A stretch of DNA of 64,000 bases from an uncultured Clostridia bacterium (GCA_946621465.1 CAMOOO010000001.1:634386-698385); one strand, 5' to 3'. Counted from the first letter of the stretch, positions 24,783 to 33,978 are shown. The notes: generated from the sequence alone by a model not told the origin. Translations and numbers: made by a program.

Positions 24783-27122
24783 TTAAACGGTGAGAATGAT
24801 ACTTTCGTTTATTGGAATACGTTTCCCATTGGGAAAACAGAGATAACCGTGAACGTCGCCGGTAATTTGAATGGTGAGTTTAATCGAACGATCTATTCTC
24901 TCCCATCGGACGAAGATTTTCCCTCTGGGCGTTTGATGCCAACCTTCGGCAAAGTCAAGTTCCTTGACAAAGGTCGGCTCTACGTCAACACGAGAGGGAT
25001 CGTTCCATTCCGGATTGACTTTAAGCCCCAAAATGCGCGTATAGAACCAGTGACTGGGTTCGCCGAAAAAATGGTGATTGAGACTATGCACAATCGGCTT
25101 GCCGTGGAATAAGATGTATATGCGACTACATAGAAAGAGGTAAAGTTTCTTTAACCGTTTTCTTTTAGTGTTTGGCGGCATTATTTTCCAGCTGCAATCA
25201 TACCACCCATTTTTGTCGCTACCGCCAAAATAGTGAAATTGTTCCTCTATCGCGGTCGGGAAACGATTTAATGAAGATGTGTAACCGGGCTTATCGGGGT
25301 CGGTCAGCATTTTAATCAGCACGCTATCATAGCCGCATTTACCCATGGCGAGCGGAAAAAACTTCGTCCCTATCATCCCGACGGAATATTCATAATTGTA
25401 TCTTTTACAAAGTTGCAACAGTTTTTCTTTGGCTTTTGGCATCATATCCGCGTCAAACGCATCAAACCAAATGCCAAGCGACTGCGACGTAAGGCAATCA
25501 CCAAGCACGGTGTCTCCCTGTATTAAATAGGTTTTTATTGCAGTAAAGAGTTCTTTTTCTAACTGTTCGGATACCTGTTTTCGGCTTTCCTGTCCCAAAA
25601 GCGAGAAAATCTCTTTTGCCATCCGCGCCGTTTCTTTGGCGATGAAGTTGAGCCCGACAACGTCGGGCGAGTCGGCGCCATCCGCCGGTTTACCCGGCTG
25701 CAACCAATCGGATAAACCTTTACTGAGTAATCCTCTCTTATCACGGTTTCCCTTTAGAAAATCGAGATAGCGCGCGATAGCATCGGCGTTCTGTTCCAAT
25801 ATTTCTTTATCGCCGTAATACTGATACACACGGTAACAAATGACAATCATATAGCTGTCCCATACCGCTCCGGCATCATACTTCCCAAAAGGCGTCGGAA
25901 CAAGCATCGGTATGATGGGAGGCAATGCTCCGTCCGCACGCTGTCCTTTTCGCGCGCTGAACATCCACTCTTTCAGCGGCTTTGCACAGTCGATATTAAG
26001 GAGCATTTGTTCACACGAAACGGACGCGTCCCCTGACCAACCGTTCTTTTCTCTGGTTGGACAGTCTGTCGGGTAATGAAAAAAATTACTGTAATCAGAG
26101 TTTACCACGGCCTGTTGAATGGCGTTAAGTTCCGGCATGGAACATCTGAAATCCCCCGCGCGAGGCATATCGGTATGCGCCTCCAACATGGTAAAAAGAT
26201 CGGCGGCTGCCTGTTCTTTTTTGATACCGAAGACCTCAATATATCTGAAACCGTAATAGGAAAAACAGGGAGTAAACGTCTCCGACTGCTCGCCTTTACA
26301 GATATAGTGACACTCTTGAAAGGGTTTGTTCGGAAATGGTTTTATGTTCTCTTGATTGAGTCTTCCTTCCGTTTTCCATTCGCCCAGTCTTATTATCAGT
26401 TTCTGCCCGGCGGTCGCACCTTTTATCTGCAACCTAAAAATACCTGCCGTATTGTACCCGAAATCATATAAATATCCTTTCTTCGTTTTTGTCACGGCGA
26501 CAGCTTTTCTTTCACACGCGACACGGATGGGTGCGACATGGTCGCTTAGTCTCATTTCCCCTTTCGGAGGTTCTACATAAATAGCATCGTCCCATTGTGA
26601 GTCATCGAAAGAGGGCAGTGTCCAACCTATCGGCTCTTTCCTTGCGTCATATCTTTCTCCGGCGCGTAAATCCTCATAATACCAGGGCGAATTGAACGTC
26701 TTAAACCTTTCGTCCGACTCCAACAGGACCTCGTTGCCGCATTCGACTATAAGAGCGACTTTGGGCGCGCTACGCCATGGTTGCTGTTTAACGTCCCATT
26801 CCAATCCGTCGATTGCGTTCAACGCGCCACAACCAAGAGATACGCCAATGCAATTTCTTCCTGTCTCGATATAAGGCGTAATATCATACCGATCGCAGTA
26901 AACCAATTGATCGGGATGCGAAATATAGGGGCTGAGAAGACCTTTGGTGATTTCTTTTCCGTTGATAAATAAATGATAGAAACCTAATCCGCAAATTGTA
27001 AGTATGATAGTATCCCGTTTTTCCGGCAGGGTAAAAGTTCTTCTTAAATAAGGAGCGCAAACCTGTTTTTGAGCTGTGGCGTATTCCGTTGTTCTGCCGA
27101 TAAAGGTTTTAGGGAAAGTCAT
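24783..27122 (-). CDS. Glycoside hydrolase family 78 (alpha-L-rhamnosidase-like)
   Basis: The 779-residue protein has the N-terminal beta domains and (alpha/alpha)6 barrel of GH78. The conserved acid region reads TDCPTREKNGWSGDASVS near residue 352. Known members remove terminal L-rhamnose from plant glycans and flavonoid glycosides. No signal peptide is visible. I start it at 27122, where AAAGGTGG precedes the ATG; an upstream in-frame codon at 27221 would lie before its own promoter and terminator region. It could cooperate with the GH127 enzyme on rhamnose/arabinose-rich pectin, which is inference. Confidence 0.88.
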   Translation of the reverse strand: MTFPKTFIGRTTEYATAQKQVCAPYLRRTFTLPEKRDTIILTICGLGFYHLFINGKEITKGLLSPYISHPDQLVYCDRYDITPYIETGRNCIGVSLGCGALNAIDGLEWDVKQQPWRSAPKVALIVECGNEVLLESDERFKTFNSPWYYEDLRAGERYDARKEPIGWTLPSFDDSQWDDAIYVEPPKGEMRLSDHVAPIRVACERKAVAVTKTKKGYLYDFGYNTAGIFRLQIKGATAGQKLIIRLGEWKTEGRLNQENIKPFPNKPFQECHYICKGEQSETFTPCFSYYGFRYIEVFGIKKEQAAADLFTMLEAHTDMPRAGDFRCSMPELNAIQQAVVNSDYSNFFHYPTDCPTREKNGWSGDASVSCEQMLLNIDCAKPLKEWMFSARKGQRADGALPPIIPMLVPTPFGKYDAGAVWDSYMIVICYRVYQYYGDKEILEQNADAIARYLDFLKGNRDKRGLLSKGLSDWLQPGKPADGADSPDVVGLNFIAKETARMAKEIFSLLGQESRKQVSEQLEKELFTAIKTYLIQGDTVLGDCLTSQSLGIWFDAFDADMMPKAKEKLLQLCKRYNYEYSVGMIGTKFFPLAMGKCGYDSVLIKMLTDPDKPGYTSSLNRFPTAIEEQFHYFGGSDKNGWYDCSWKIMPPNTKRKRLKKLYLFLCSRIYILFHGKPIVHSLNHHFFGEPSHWFYTRILGLKVNPEWNDPSRVDVEPTFVKELDFAEGWHQTPRGKIFVRWERIDRSIKLTIQITGDVHGYLCFPNGKRIPINESIILTV

Positions 27123-27149
27123 TTGTCCACCTTTTGTTGCTTTATAAAT

Positions 27150-27178
27150 AATATACCATATTACGGTAGTCTTTTCAA
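27150..27178 (-). promoter_or_regulatory. Promoter of the GH78 gene
   Basis: TTGAAA (27178-27173) and TATATT (27155-27150) are spaced by 17 bp. It begins right after the guaA terminator. Confidence 0.75.
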
Positions 27179-27181
27179 TAT

Positions 27182-27215
27182 AAAAAAACTTGGCCGGTCG
27201 GCCAAGTCTTTTTTT
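27182..27215 (-). terminator. Intrinsic terminator after guaA
   Basis: An 8-bp perfect stem (ACTTGGCC 27188-27195, GGCCAAGT 27200-27207) with a GGTC loop is flanked by A- and T-runs. On the minus strand it ends the guaA transcript. Confidence 0.9.
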
Positions 27216-27243
27216 CATCAATTATACTATTGTCAGAAACAAA

Positions 27244-28221
27244 TTATTCCCACTCGATGGTGCCGTTCGGCTTCGGGGTCAGGTCGTACACGACGCGGTT
27301 GACGCCTTTGACTTCGGCAAGAATGCGGCTTGTTATGTGTTTGAGGATGGGATAGGGTATTTCTTCTATCGTGGCGGTCATAGCGTCAACGGTATTGACG
27401 GCGCGGATGATGACGGGATATTGATAGGTGCGTTCGCCGTTTTCTACGCCGGTAGCCTTGAAATCGGGAATGGAAACGAAGTACTGCCATACCTTGCCGG
27501 CGAGACCGTTTTTATCGAACTCATCGCGCAAAATAGCGTCTGCTTCTCTGACGCACTCCAATCTGTCACGGGTGATTGCACCGAGGCAACGCACGCCCAA
27601 GCCCGGTCCGGGGAATGGTTGACGATAGACCATTTTATCAGGCAGTCCCAGTTCTTTTCCTACCACTCTGACCTCGTCTTTATAGAGGAATTTAACGGGT
27701 TCAACCAGTTCAAAGCGGAGATCCTCGGGAAGGCCGCCGACGTTGTGGTGGGCTTTAACACCCTTTTCGCTTTCGATGATATCCGGGTAGATGGTGCCTT
27801 GCGCCAAAAATTCAATACCTTCCAGTTTACGCGCCTCTTCCTCGAACACGCGAATAAATTCCGCGCCAATGATTTTACGTTTTTGTTCGGGTTCGGCTAC
27901 GCCGGCGAGCTTATCGAGAAATCTATCGACGGCATCGACGTAGATGAGGTTAGCGTTCATCTGATTGCGGAAAACTTCAATAACTTGCTCCGGTTCGCCT
28001 TTTCTCAATAAACCATGATTGACGTGCACGCAGACAACGTTTTTGCCGATAGCCTTAATAAGAAGAGCGGCAACGACGGAAGAGTCAACACCGCCGGAAA
28101 GGGCGAGCAGAACTTTTTTATCGCCCACCTGAGCTTTGATCTCGGCGACTTGTTCGTCGATGAAGGCTTTGGCGAGTTCTGGAGTGGTAATTCTTTGCAT
28201 AGAATCGGGTCTTTTGTTCAT
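27244..28221 (-). CDS. guaA: GMP synthase, ATP-pyrophosphatase subunit only
   Basis: The 325-residue protein has the PP-loop SGGVDSS (residues 42-48) and the C-terminal dimerisation domain ending PPNGTIEWE-like (PKPNGTIEWE). It amidates XMP to GMP. Ordinary bacterial GuaA is about 510-525 residues with an N-terminal class I glutaminase; here that ~190-residue half is missing and no glutaminase gene adjoins. It must use free ammonia or a glutaminase encoded elsewhere, as with the split archaeal enzyme. I start it at 28221 after GGAGG; its own promoter is at 28285-28256. Confidence 0.93.
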   Translation of the reverse strand: MNKRPDSMQRITTPELAKAFIDEQVAEIKAQVGDKKVLLALSGGVDSSVVAALLIKAIGKNVVCVHVNHGLLRKGEPEQVIEVFRNQMNANLIYVDAVDRFLDKLAGVAEPEQKRKIIGAEFIRVFEEEARKLEGIEFLAQGTIYPDIIESEKGVKAHHNVGGLPEDLRFELVEPVKFLYKDEVRVVGKELGLPDKMVYRQPFPGPGLGVRCLGAITRDRLECVREADAILRDEFDKNGLAGKVWQYFVSIPDFKATGVENGERTYQYPVIIRAVNTVDAMTATIEEIPYPILKHITSRILAEVKGVNRVVYDLTPKPNGTIEWE

Positions 28222-28255
28222 TATGTTCCTCCGAAAATTTTTTAGAGATATAAAA

Positions 28256-28285
28256 ATTATAACACGAGAATACATAGGCGTGCAA
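28256..28285 (-). promoter_or_regulatory. Promoter of guaA
   Basis: TTGCAC (28285-28280) and TATAAT (28261-28256) are spaced by 18 bp, in the gap after mnmA. Confidence 0.7.
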
Positions 28286-28316
28286 GCGCATGGAAATAAA
28301 AAGGCGAAAAGAAAAA

Positions 28317-29390
28317 TTATTTAATGCAGCCGCCGCCAATGCAGACGTTATCCTGATACAGAACGCAATACTGTCCGCCGCAAACGGCTCTTTGAGGGGT
28401 GTCGAAAAGGACTTCCGCCTCGCCCGTATCGGTAAAAAAGACGGTCGCAGGTTGCAGAGGCTGACGGTGGCGAATACGCGCAAGGACGCGAGTCCCGGAA
28501 GGAACGGGGTCGGTGATGAAGTGGAAAGGCTCGGTCGTCAATTTATCCGAGTACAGTTCGGGGATTTCTCCCTGGTGGACGTAGAGGACGTTATTGATAA
28601 CGTCTTTTTTGATGACGTACCAGGGGGCGCAGTTTTGTTCGCCCTGTTTACCGCCCACGCCGAATCCTTTATGCTGACCGATGGTGTAGTAGTAGACGCC
28701 TTTGTGCGTGCCGATAACTTTTTCGTCGAGAGTACGTATCTCCCCCTCTTTCATAGGGACGTAGGAAGCGAGGAAGGCGCGGAAGTTTCTTTCGCCGATA
28801 AAGCACACGCCGGTGGAGTCCTTCTTTTTGGCGTTAGAAAGACCGTATTTTTCGGCAAGCTGTCGAACGGTCGGTTTTGGGATGTCCGCTAAGGGGAAAA
28901 GAACGTTAGAGAGCTGTTCAGATGTGACTTGATTGAGAAAATAGGTCTGGTCCTTATTTTCGTCTTGGGCGCGCAGAAGGTAGGTCTTTCCGTTTGCGTT
29001 ATGGTCGATACCGCAATAGTGACCGGTCGCTAAGTAGTCCGCACCAATACGCATAGCGTGGTCGCGGAAGACGCCGAACTTTATTTTACTGTTACAAAGG
29101 ACGTCCGGATTGGGGGTCCTGCCCTTTTTATACTCGTCGACAAAATGCATAAAAACGTCGTTCCAGTACTCCTGCGAAAAATCGACGGAATAATAAGGGA
29201 TACCTATTTTATCACAGACGCTACGGACGTCGGTGAAGTCCTCTTCCGCCGTGCAGCAACCTTCGCCGGTCGTTTCTTTCCAATTGTGCATAAAGAGACC
29301 GACAACGTTATATCCCTGTTCTTTTAATAAGGCCGCGGCGACGCTACTGTCCACGCCGCCGCTCATGCCTACAACAACGGTTTTTGTCAT
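28317..29390 (-). CDS. mnmA: tRNA-specific 2-thiouridylase MnmA
   Basis: MnmA thiolates U34 of tRNA-Lys, -Glu and -Gln. The 357-residue product has the PP-loop SGGVDSS (residues 10-16), the substrate-binding TPNPDVLCNSKIKFG with the first catalytic Cys, and the second Cys in GVCFIGERNF. The length is normal. No ribosome site precedes the ATG, and a TTGCGT-18-TAAAAT pair would put transcription start nearly on the ATG. It lies upstream of guaA on the same strand. Confidence 0.96.
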   Translation of the reverse strand: MTKTVVVGMSGGVDSSVAAALLKEQGYNVVGLFMHNWKETTGEGCCTAEEDFTDVRSVCDKIGIPYYSVDFSQEYWNDVFMHFVDEYKKGRTPNPDVLCNSKIKFGVFRDHAMRIGADYLATGHYCGIDHNANGKTYLLRAQDENKDQTYFLNQVTSEQLSNVLFPLADIPKPTVRQLAEKYGLSNAKKKDSTGVCFIGERNFRAFLASYVPMKEGEIRTLDEKVIGTHKGVYYYTIGQHKGFGVGGKQGEQNCAPWYVIKKDVINNVLYVHQGEIPELYSDKLTTEPFHFITDPVPSGTRVLARIRHRQPLQPATVFFTDTGEAEVLFDTPQRAVCGGQYCVLYQDNVCIGGGCIK

Positions 29391-29472
29391 GACTTCATTT
29401 TACCATACTATGGGAGTATAACGCAACGTTTCCGGGCAATAATTTTTTAAAACGAAATAAGGAGCATGAAAA

Positions 29473-30720
29473 ATGAGTTTTAATCCATTCAACGAAAAAC
29501 CGGAAAAATGCGAGGATAGGTACCTGAACTGGTCAAAGCTGTATCCCGTATCCTACGATAAGAACGATATCGATCCATATACAAAAGTGAGATGTATACT
29601 GATGAACGGAACGGAATTTGAGGCGGTCAATTTCTCCCACAGATTTTTCAGGGCCTGTCCAAATAACGACGTGAGGCGGACTCTTTCCGTTATGAGAAGG
29701 AGCGAACAACAGCAGCAAAAGCTGATTGCCTGCCTGAAACCGATCAATGAAACGGTATTGGAAACGACAATAAGTTACGAGCAACTGGCCGTTGACCTGA
29801 CCGTTGCGCTCGCCAAGCGTGAAAAAGATCCTTACGTTAAGCACGCTCTCGATTTTGCCCTTCTGGAAGACTTCGATCACCTCTACCGCTTTTCCAATCT
29901 GCTGGAAATGGAACAGGGTATCCATGCGGAAAAATTGATCGGAAACTACACGGAAATAACTCCGGGCAGACCGACGATCAGCGAACACAGGCATCCACTC
30001 GACGGTGTATATCGCCCGGGGAACAACCATACCTGCGACCTTGCGACCAAGCTCAACGTCAATATCATCACCGCTGCCGAACAGCAGACGATGAACTACT
30101 ATATGAATCAAGCCGGATTCTACACGTCCGACCTCGGGCGAGAACTGTATCAGGAGATCGCCATGATCGAGGAACAACACGTTACCGGCTACGGCTCGTT
30201 ACTGGACGTTAACGCCACTTGGTACGAAAACCTGCTTATGCACGAATACACCGAGTGTTATTTATACTATTCCTGTTACGTCGGCGAATCCGATCCGCAC
30301 GTCAAAAAAGTGTGGGAGGACTTCCTCATTACCGAGATCAGTCACCTGCATATGGCAAAAGATTTGCTGAAACAATATGAAAATAAAGAATGGCAACAGG
30401 TCATTCCGGGCGGAGAATTCCCCGATCTACTCGCCTTCTCCTCTCAAAAAGAATATATCCGCAACGTTCTTGCAAATACCGTATGGGAGACGACGGAACG
30501 AGAAGACTACAAAAACGTTTCGGACGTAAATAACGGCGCTGACTTCTTCGTCTACCAGGGGAACATCTGCGGTGACGGCGAAAACGTTCCTTCTCACGAA
30601 GTCATAGAGAGATATCTTGCAAAAAACAAAACTGATTACAGACAGGAGTCCTCTCCCAATCCCGTCCCCGAACTCGCCGACAGAAAGCACGATAATACGA
30701 CTGTGGGAAGACAGAAATGA
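29473..30720 (+). CDS. Ferritin-like (di-iron helical bundle) protein, function unknown
   Basis: The 415-residue product is mainly helical with no signal peptide. Two stretches carry the metal-ligand pattern of ferritin-like bundles: residues around 130-160 (LLEDFDHLYRFSNLLEM) and around 215-300 (AAEQQTMNYY, IAMIEEQHVTGYGSL, MHEYTECYLYY, ITEISHLHMAKDLL). The paired E-x-x-H motifs suggest a di-iron or di-manganese site. The assignment is by pattern only. Possible roles are metal storage or peroxide reduction. GGAG precedes the ATG, and a terminator follows. Confidence 0.6.
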   Translation: MSFNPFNEKPEKCEDRYLNWSKLYPVSYDKNDIDPYTKVRCILMNGTEFEAVNFSHRFFRACPNNDVRRTLSVMRRSEQQQQKLIACLKPINETVLETTISYEQLAVDLTVALAKREKDPYVKHALDFALLEDFDHLYRFSNLLEMEQGIHAEKLIGNYTEITPGRPTISEHRHPLDGVYRPGNNHTCDLATKLNVNIITAAEQQTMNYYMNQAGFYTSDLGRELYQEIAMIEEQHVTGYGSLLDVNATWYENLLMHEYTECYLYYSCYVGESDPHVKKVWEDFLITEISHLHMAKDLLKQYENKEWQQVIPGGEFPDLLAFSSQKEYIRNVLANTVWETTEREDYKNVSDVNNGADFFVYQGNICGDGENVPSHEVIERYLAKNKTDYRQESSPNPVPELADRKHDNTTVGRQK

Positions 30721-30734
30721 AACGAATAATTTAA

Positions 30735-30768
30735 AAAAGAGGCTGCATCGCAGCCTCTTTTCTTTTTG
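30735..30768. terminator. Bidirectional intrinsic terminator
   Basis: A 12-bp stem (AAAAGAGGCTGC 30735-30746, GCAGCCTCTTTT 30750-30761) with a 3-base loop and T-rich flanks serves the ferritin-like gene and the opposing ion-channel gene. Confidence 0.92.
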
Positions 30769-30784
30769 AGTGATTATTTAAGAA

Positions 30785-32614
30785 TTAATGGTTGGTAAAG
30801 ACGATCAGTTTGTCGTTCTTGGACAGTTCGACTTCGGTATTCTGTTGATCGCCGCCAAAGAGGTGTATCTCGCCCGTGGGCTTGACGTAGCCGAGCAGGA
30901 TGGTGTGATTGCGCTCTTCCGGCGGCATACTTTCGTCGTACATCGCGTTGTAAACGGCGCGAACGAGGTCATAGACTTTACATTTAGGCGGGATAGACCG
31001 GAAGAACTTTCTGGCTTCTTTTATATACAACTCTTTACTTTGGAAAGAACTGTTATCGTCGTCGTATCTCAGAATATCGTTATAGAAATTATACAGTACG
31101 TCCTTTTCTCCCAACTGTCCGATAATCTTACTGATATACCGGTTGCTGATGACGATATTTTTTATGTTGTAATTTTTGATAACGTCGTAGTGTTTGGGAT
31201 TGATGATCTCGACGACGACGTCGATGCTATTCTCGTCGAATTCCGGGTCCGCTTCCTTTTTACGCATGATGATATCGCGGATGTAAATCAGGTTGGTTAT
31301 GACGTCCGCGTCGATCTCGTCCGAAGGGACGCTGTCATCCGAAAGCACCAGGATACTGGTATCGTTTTTGTTGGCGTCGACGAATTTTTCTATCGTAGAG
31401 CAAATCTTTTCGCGGTCGAAAATATTGGCTTCAACCACCTTTTTAACGTAGGGGTAATCGTTGTAGTAGTTCATCTTTTCCAGGTGAGCTTTATCGTCGA
31501 TGGCGATAATATTAATGATGTCCTTTTTATTCGGAAGGCTCCACTCGTTACGGAAACTATCAAATCCGTCCATGATGTGTTGCAACTTGCTGTTGTGTCC
31601 TAAGATGATGATGTTCTTTTGGTCGAACCAGAAACTCTTATTGATCTTGACTTCCAGATCGGTAGAATAAGTGGCTTTGGCGTCGTACTCAAAGGCGTCG
31701 TTTTCCTTTTCAGCGGCGTAATAGCCGTATAAGGTATCCCCGTCCTTCATGGTGGTCAGCGGGATCATGTGTTTACTGTGCATAAGGCAGTCTTTTACGT
31801 AATCTTCTTCCTTTTCATACTGCGTCTTTTCGGCGTAGAAGGTGACACCTTTATTGGAGAGCAGTTCTACGTACGCTAAATTCAGTTCGGGCATGAGGGA
31901 GAACTGCGCGAGAAGAATGCCCAAGATCTCGTTGACGCTGACGGGAACAATGTTATTTTTGCCGGCGACGTGTTTACTTTTTACCACCATATTGACGGTA
32001 TCGGACGTCCAAACGTCATCCGTTTCCACGACGATTTTTTGATTGTTAAAGGAGTTTTCCGCGCCCGTCAACTCGGCGACCTGAATGAGTGTTTTGACCG
32101 TCAACTGATTGCCGGCGTCGATGGCGGCGTTTTGGGTCAGCTTTTCGTACTTGCAGACGGCGTTGTTGGTGTCGTTCCCCAGTATAATAATCGTTTTCGC
32201 CCTTTGAACGGAGATATCCGTGAGCTGTTGGGTGGAGAAAACGTCCCCTTCTCTGACTAATATCGTCAGATTGTTTTTCAGCCTGCCCTTACGATAAAGA
32301 TGCCCTTTACGCGAGCATGCGGACTCGGCAATTTCCTTTTTAAGTTGTTCGTTTTCCTTAGCAATGGTAGCGGCTATACGTTCATTCAATTCTCTTTCGA
32401 TCTGTTCCTTTCCGGATGGGACCAGAATGACGACCTTTTGATGCTGCTTATTGTAGAGCATATCGTTGACAATCTCAGACGCTCTGGAGTTCCAGTTGAT
32501 GATAACGGTATGGTGGGAAAGATATACCTTTCTTTTGCCGCCGTTGGCGTTTTCGATAAAGTTGGAGATATAGTTCGTGATGTAACCGATAACTGCGCCG
32601 GTAAAGGAGATCAT
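30785..32614 (-). CDS. CASTOR/POLLUX-type ion channel, cytoplasmic regulatory part (frame-disrupted gene)
   Basis: This 609-residue frame holds the last membrane helix (MISFTGAVIGYITNYISNF) and two RCK/TrkA-N-like nucleotide-binding halves, with segments VIINWNSRASEIV and IIILGHNSKLQHI. The family comprises ligand-gated cation channels with large cytoplasmic gating rings. The frame is open past its first ATG: the upstream in-frame codons encode LDAGCISYVVEDIGTAGVV, a pore-like segment continuing the frame at 32677-32898. One missing base near 32705-32710 separates the halves. Read together, the protein would be about 700 residues. Confidence 0.75.
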   Translation of the reverse strand: MISFTGAVIGYITNYISNFIENANGGKRKVYLSHHTVIINWNSRASEIVNDMLYNKQHQKVVILVPSGKEQIERELNERIAATIAKENEQLKKEIAESACSRKGHLYRKGRLKNNLTILVREGDVFSTQQLTDISVQRAKTIIILGNDTNNAVCKYEKLTQNAAIDAGNQLTVKTLIQVAELTGAENSFNNQKIVVETDDVWTSDTVNMVVKSKHVAGKNNIVPVSVNEILGILLAQFSLMPELNLAYVELLSNKGVTFYAEKTQYEKEEDYVKDCLMHSKHMIPLTTMKDGDTLYGYYAAEKENDAFEYDAKATYSTDLEVKINKSFWFDQKNIIILGHNSKLQHIMDGFDSFRNEWSLPNKKDIINIIAIDDKAHLEKMNYYNDYPYVKKVVEANIFDREKICSTIEKFVDANKNDTSILVLSDDSVPSDEIDADVITNLIYIRDIIMRKKEADPEFDENSIDVVVEIINPKHYDVIKNYNIKNIVISNRYISKIIGQLGEKDVLYNFYNDILRYDDDNSSFQSKELYIKEARKFFRSIPPKCKVYDLVRAVYNAMYDESMPPEERNHTILLGYVKPTGEIHLFGGDQQNTEVELSKNDKLIVFTNH

Positions 32615-32676
32615 ACCGAAAATAATGACCGCAAGACAGGCAATGACGGTAACGACCCCTGCCGTTCCGATATCCT

Positions 32677-32898
32677 CTACGACGTAGGAGATACACCCTG
32701 CGTCAAGATCATCATTACGGTATAGAGCGCCGCCTCTCCAAAGCCCATCTTCTCCGTCCCGGTCAGCGAAAGGGAGCTGATTATTGCCGCCGCAATCACC
32801 CAGAACAGAATATTGATTAACAGTATTGCCGCAAGGATAAATTTTTCCGGCGATTTTGATAGCACAATGCTGATCTTTTCTTTGATAATCTTAAACAT
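32677..32898 (-). CDS. N-terminal membrane segment of the same ion channel, split off by a frameshift
   Basis: The 73 residues include one clear membrane helix (FILAAILLINILFWVIAAAI) and the start of the pore helix (GFGEAALYTVMMIL). The frame then ends in a short out-of-frame tail, QGVSPTS. Inserting one base near ATCTTGAC (32710-32703) would join MMI to LDAGCISYV in the downstream frame. AGAGGTG precedes the ATG by 4 bases and a promoter lies at 32961-32934, so this is the real gene start. It is either a true mutation or an assembly error. Confidence 0.7.
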   Translation of the reverse strand: MFKIIKEKISIVLSKSPEKFILAAILLINILFWVIAAAIISSLSLTGTEKMGFGEAALYTVMMILTQGVSPTS

Positions 32899-32911
32899 CT
32901 TTCACCTCTTA

Positions 32912-32961
32912 TGTTGAACAGGTCAACAAATAAAGTATAAAAAAGCCCGTTCTTTTGTCAA
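32912..32961 (-). promoter_or_regulatory. Promoter plus operator-like dyad of the ion-channel gene
   Basis: TTGACA (32961-32956) and TATACT (32939-32934) are spaced by 16 bp. Just downstream an imperfect palindrome, TGTTGA/TCAACA (32912-32917 and 32923-32928), lies between the -10 element and the ribosome site, where a repressor could bind. Confidence 0.6.
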
Positions 32962-33046
32962 ACTTTTTTACATTATTCGACATTTATTATTCTTTTATAT
33001 CTTATATTACCCATTTATTTCCCGTTTATTTGTGTCAACCGTACTA

Positions 33047-33075
33047 TTGCAATTCTCCTCGGCAAGTGGTATACT
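33047..33075 (+). promoter_or_regulatory. Promoter giving a predicted leaderless transcript
   Basis: TTGCAA (33047-33052) and TATACT (33070-33075) are spaced by 17 bp. Only 6 bases separate the -10 element from the ATG at 33082, so transcription should start at about the A of the ATG. Confidence 0.65.
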
Positions 33076-33081
33076 CTACGT

Positions 33082-33978
33082 ATGAAAAACCCCATCCGTT
33101 TGTTGCATTTTTTCCTTCGGATGCACCCGATAGCAAATAGCTGGGTCGCCATCGGATGCGATGATGAGCGCGCCGGAAAACCGGACGTTAAACTGAAGTA
33201 CCGTTTCGGTAGACAAAAAAATATGGCGCACCCATGCTACTCGGTCAGTAAATCGATCGTCGCGCTCGCTTGCGGCTTTCTGTTCGACAAAGGCATGCTT
33301 TTCCCTGGCGATCCCGTCGCAAAATATCTGAAGGAGTACTTTCCTGCTGACGTCGATAAAAAATGGTTCGACGTTACCCTCGCCGATTTGTTCCGACACA
33401 AGACGGGAGCAAGGGACGGTATAGACCTCGATATCGAACAGGCGCCGACGGGAGAAGTGCTGACCGCCCTTTTCTCATCCCCTATCATCGGGAAAACGGG
33501 AGAAAGCTGGAACTATTCTGACGGGAACTACTATATTCTTGCCAGAGTCTTTGAAAAGGTCAGCGGCGTTACCGCGGAAGAATACCTAAATAAAAACTTT
33601 TTTATCCCGACCGGCTTCTATTATAACAGCTGGGCAAAAGATCATTACGGACACCTTCTTGGCGGAACGGGCCTTTTTCTTCGCACCGAAGATATGCTTA
33701 AGGTCGGCTCGCTTATTTTAAACAAAGGCGTATACGACGGTAAAAGGTATCTTTCCGAAAAGTGGATTGACTTCTGCACAAAAACGAACGACACAAAAAA
33801 GGACAATTACGGCTTCGGCATCCGCAGTCACGGCAAAGATGTCTTTACCATAACCGGAATGAACGGTCAGGGTATCTTTATCGACCGCAATAAAAAGTTC
33901 GTCGTCGCGTGGCATTCGCAACGCAGTTCAAAGGCGCTCAGCGTTTGTTTTCTGCTCCATAAAATCGGTTTATTATAA
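33082..33978 (+). CDS. Short beta-lactamase-fold serine hydrolase (copy A)
   Basis: A 298-residue serine hydrolase with S54-V-S-K57 as nucleophile motif and Y145-S-D as the second motif (NYSDGNYYIL). It lacks the C-terminal beta extension of the two 510-residue copies. No signal peptide is visible. The product of the next gene is a close relative with the same segment order (YSVSKS, YSDGNYYILAR, GGTGL). No ribosome site precedes the ATG. The substrate is unknown. Confidence 0.83.
   Translation: MKNPIRLLHFFLRMHPIANSWVAIGCDDERAGKPDVKLKYRFGRQKNMAHPCYSVSKSIVALACGFLFDKGMLFPGDPVAKYLKEYFPADVDKKWFDVTLADLFRHKTGARDGIDLDIEQAPTGEVLTALFSSPIIGKTGESWNYSDGNYYILARVFEKVSGVTAEEYLNKNFFIPTGFYYNSWAKDHYGHLLGGTGLFLRTEDMLKVGSLILNKGVYDGKRYLSEKWIDFCTKTNDTKKDNYGFGIRSHGKDVFTITGMNGQGIFIDRNKKFVVAWHSQRSSKALSVCFLLHKIGLL

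Noticed and set aside
24783..27221. Upstream start at 27221 for the GH78 gene
   Set aside because: The extension would cross a terminator and the gene's own promoter; the ATG at 27122 has a strong ribosome site.
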